DNA of 7,624 bases from Nitrososphaeraceae archaeon (GTDB lineage Archaea; Thermoproteota; Nitrososphaeria; Nitrososphaerales; Nitrososphaeraceae): the NCBI GenBank assembly GCA_025449515.1, contig JANWJI010000121.1, positions 1-7,624 of the forward strand. The letters run 5' to 3'. A program made the position numbers and the translations under genes. Below, piece after piece: positions 6,748 through 7,624 of this stretch. The first letter of the stretch is position 1. Every line of letters begins with the position of its first letter. Below the pieces are notes generated by a model, which saw only the letters and a list, made by a program, of their open reading frames with translations, had not been told where the DNA came from and did no database searches.

Positions 6748-6755
6748 TTTTATAA
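6748..6755 (-). promoter_or_regulatory. TATA-like box upstream of top6B
   Basis: The minus strand reads TTATAAAA. Normal TATA spacing would start RNA at about 6724-6727, downstream of the TTG at 6735. If it is active, top6B has its own promoter and translation would begin at TTG 6714 or ATG 6669. Alternatively, transcription comes from upstream of the small 52-residue ORF and this box is not used. Confidence 0.4.
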
Positions 6756-6777
6756 GCCAAAGTATACCCATTCGAGG

Positions 6778-6936
6778 TTAAAAATCCGACCAATAGGGGG
6801 TAACTGAATTTCTCAATTCATGTATTCTAAAGTTAGCAACTTGTACAAAGAATCTTTTTTTCGATTTCTCTACAACAATGTAATCGGATCCGTATCCAAC
6901 TATACTACCATTCATTAATTCTTTTAACGCCTTCAT
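6778..6936 (-). CDS. Small protein, 52 residues, unknown function
   Basis: The ATG at 6936 opens a 52-codon frame ending in TAA at 6778-6780, 42 bases before the maximal top6B start and on the same strand. It is preceded by AGGTGAT (6944-6950) at a seven-base distance, a full match to the 16S rRNA 3' end and the best Shine-Dalgarno site in the window. An in-frame ATG at 6945 overlaps that site and is less likely. The product begins MKALKELMNGSIVGYGSDYI, continues through a basic stretch (EKSKKRFF) and ends in PYWSDF. The alternation of Val/Ile/Phe with charged residues suggests a small beta-rich fold. I recognise no family. Placement before top6B suggests possible co-transcription, not a shared function. 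Confidence 0.6.
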   Translation of the reverse strand: MKALKELMNGSIVGYGSDYIVVEKSKKRFFVQVANFRIHELRNSVTPYWSDF

Positions 6937-6943
6937 GACGTAC

Positions 6944-6950
6944 ATCACCT
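6944..6950 (-). promoter_or_regulatory. Strong Shine-Dalgarno site fixing the start of the 52-residue ORF
   Basis: AGGTGAT on the minus strand pairs fully with the archaeal 16S rRNA 3' end (ATCACCT) and lies seven bases before the ATG at 6936. Most other genes in the window lack such a site, so it is both support for the small ORF and a reason to prefer the 6936 start. Confidence 0.6.
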
Positions 6951-7305
6951 ACAATAAGCAAGATTAAATATGTATTCCTAATATCATGGGGTAAAACATC
7001 TAAAATTTAAACACAGCATTGATAATGCAAATCAACATCGTATTAAGGACAACATTTCCTGTAATATTGGAGGTATTGTGTTTATACCGTAGATACCTCA
7101 CTTTTTCATTTCCTCTAGAAATATGTGAAAATCCCGTCCGGGGAGCCTCAACCATTAATTGCCTGAGCTTAAGAGAGAATCTATATCTGATAAAAACGGC
7201 AGATTATTTGCTAAATTCAACCTCTATACAGATAAGTTTTATATTTGGTCAAGTTCATGTATTAGATGTATAAAAAAGTAACCCACTAAAAATAACTAGC
7301 TTGAG
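6951..7305. other. Intergenic stretch without a convincing gene
   Basis: About 355 bases lie between the promoter side of the 52-residue ORF and the end of the candidate 38-residue ORF. Open frames exist on both strands: a plus-strand frame from a TTG at 7019 to 7273, and a minus-strand frame from ATG 7155 to 7000. They overlap, neither has a good ribosome site, and neither product is recognisable. A 7-bp inverted repeat (7070-7076 with 7093-7099) is present. The left edge probably holds the promoter of the 52-residue ORF, with an AT-rich TATTTAATC on the minus strand near 6963-6971. I see no tRNA, RNase P or SRP RNA signature. Confidence 0.5.
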
Positions 7306-7310
7306 TTACT
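7272..7310 (-). terminator. Hairpin plus T-tract, terminator-like, minus strand
   Basis: On the minus strand AGTAAC (7305-7310) pairs with GTTACT (7277-7282), and the right arm runs directly into a T-tract at 7272-7277. The loop is long (22 bases) and itself contains a five-T run. The stop codon of the candidate 38-residue ORF lies in the left arm. U-rich tracts are the known core of archaeal terminators, and the hairpin may be incidental. Confidence 0.4.
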
Positions 7311-7422
7311 GGAGCTTCCAGACTTGTTGAAACGGATCAAATATTTCAATTATACTGGAATATGGGATAATAGATCTTACACGCATGAGTAGAAAAGGTA
7401 CAATCTCATTTCCTTCTACCAT
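7306..7422 (-). CDS. Candidate small ORF, 38 residues, unknown function
   Basis: The ATG at 7422 opens a 38-codon frame ending in TAA at 7306-7308. GTGAT at 7429-7433 on the minus strand matches part of the anti-Shine-Dalgarno at a six-base distance, and a hairpin with a T-tract follows the stop at once. The product starts MVEGNEIVPFLLMRVRSI and ends FQQVWKLQ. The frame stays open upstream to a TGA at 7510-7512, and the upstream codons also read like protein (for example ICYTRNRDYKVKRN) but offer no ATG, GTG or TTG. The gene may therefore be short, or may have lost an original start. It is divergent from the aspartate kinase gene. No family is recognised. Confidence 0.4.
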   Translation of the reverse strand: MVEGNEIVPFLLMRVRSIIPYSSIIEIFDPFQQVWKLQ

Positions 7423-7518
7423 AAATGCATCACTGCAATTTCGTTTTACCTTATAGTCTCTATTTCTAGTATAGCAAATATATTGCGCTTTCGATACCCC
7501 AAAGTCCGATCAATTTCT

Positions 7519-7624
7519 TTGGTTCCGGTTATAGTTGCAAAATTCGGTGGTAGCGCTCTTGGAGTGGATGGTGGATCTATAAGTCAAACCATTAGCAGAA
7601 TAAAGCAAATTAGTAGAAATTCAA
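7519..7624 (+). CDS. lysC: Aspartate kinase, N-terminal part, cut by the window edge
   Basis: The last 35 codons encode VPVIVAKFGGSALGVDG and what follows. KFGGS directly after a short beta strand is the N-terminal ATP-binding signature of aspartate kinases within the amino acid kinase family; related kinases such as acetylglutamate kinase usually have KIGGS instead. The enzyme phosphorylates aspartate at the first step towards lysine, threonine and methionine. No ATG exists in the frame. A TTG at 7519 gives a normal short N-terminus, and a TTG at 7483 would add twelve less typical residues. No Shine-Dalgarno site is seen. A TATA-like AAATATATT at 7476-7484 would start RNA near 7506. The rest lies beyond the window, so domain completeness cannot be judged. 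Confidence 0.75.
   Translation, partial: MVPVIVAKFGGSALGVDGGSISQTISRIKQISRNS

Noticed and set aside
7019..7273. Plus-strand 84-codon frame as a real gene
   Set aside because: It starts at a TTG without a ribosome site, its product is unrecognisable, and competing frames overlap it on the other strand. It is kept only as an observation.

Overview
The window looks like a piece of a Nitrososphaeria (Thaumarchaeota) chromosome, most likely a soil-type ammonia-oxidising archaeon. The main evidence is a tandem pair encoding both subunits of DNA topoisomerase VI, in a form whose wording I associate with that group. AT-rich DNA supports this, as do TATA-like boxes placed 35-50 bases before start codons, few Shine-Dalgarno sites, and a secreted Asn/Ser/Thr-rich protein with many N-glycosylation sequons. 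The lineage is an inference from protein character; there is no rRNA or tRNA to settle it.

Left part (1-2631): everything convincing is on the minus strand. Reading from right to left there is a 256-residue protein of unknown function with a winged-helix-like N-terminus, a 203-residue stand-alone HD hydrolase of the RelA/SpoT (ppGpp hydrolase) type with an altered catalytic pair, a possible 44-residue small ORF, and a secreted 239-residue protein. Each gene is separated from the next by 100-300 bases and has its own TATA-like element, so these look like single-gene units. The first 64 bases may hold the tail of a plus-strand gene that starts outside the window.

Middle (2632-3636): a 300-base divergent promoter region leads into a plus-strand isochorismatase-family cysteine hydrolase. 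Its start is better placed at 2974 than at the first ATG. It converges on top6A with only 22 bases between the stop codons.

Right part (3659-6936): a minus-strand cluster of a 52-residue small protein with a strong Shine-Dalgarno site, then top6B, then top6A. The two topoisomerase subunits form the A2B2 type IIB enzyme that passes one duplex through another: Top6B supplies the ATPase gate and Top6A cuts the DNA. The small upstream ORF is missed at usual length cut-offs and may be co-transcribed, although a strong TATA-like box between it and top6B suggests a second promoter.

Far right (6951-7624): about 350 bases without a convincing gene, then a candidate 38-residue minus-strand ORF that runs into a terminator-like hairpin and T-tract, then the start of an aspartate kinase gene on the plus strand, cut by the window edge. 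I see no CRISPR array, insertion sequence, tRNA, rRNA or phage module. The window reads as ordinary core and lineage-specific chromosome. The most notable points are the HD protein with a changed catalytic residue and several unannotated small ORFs.
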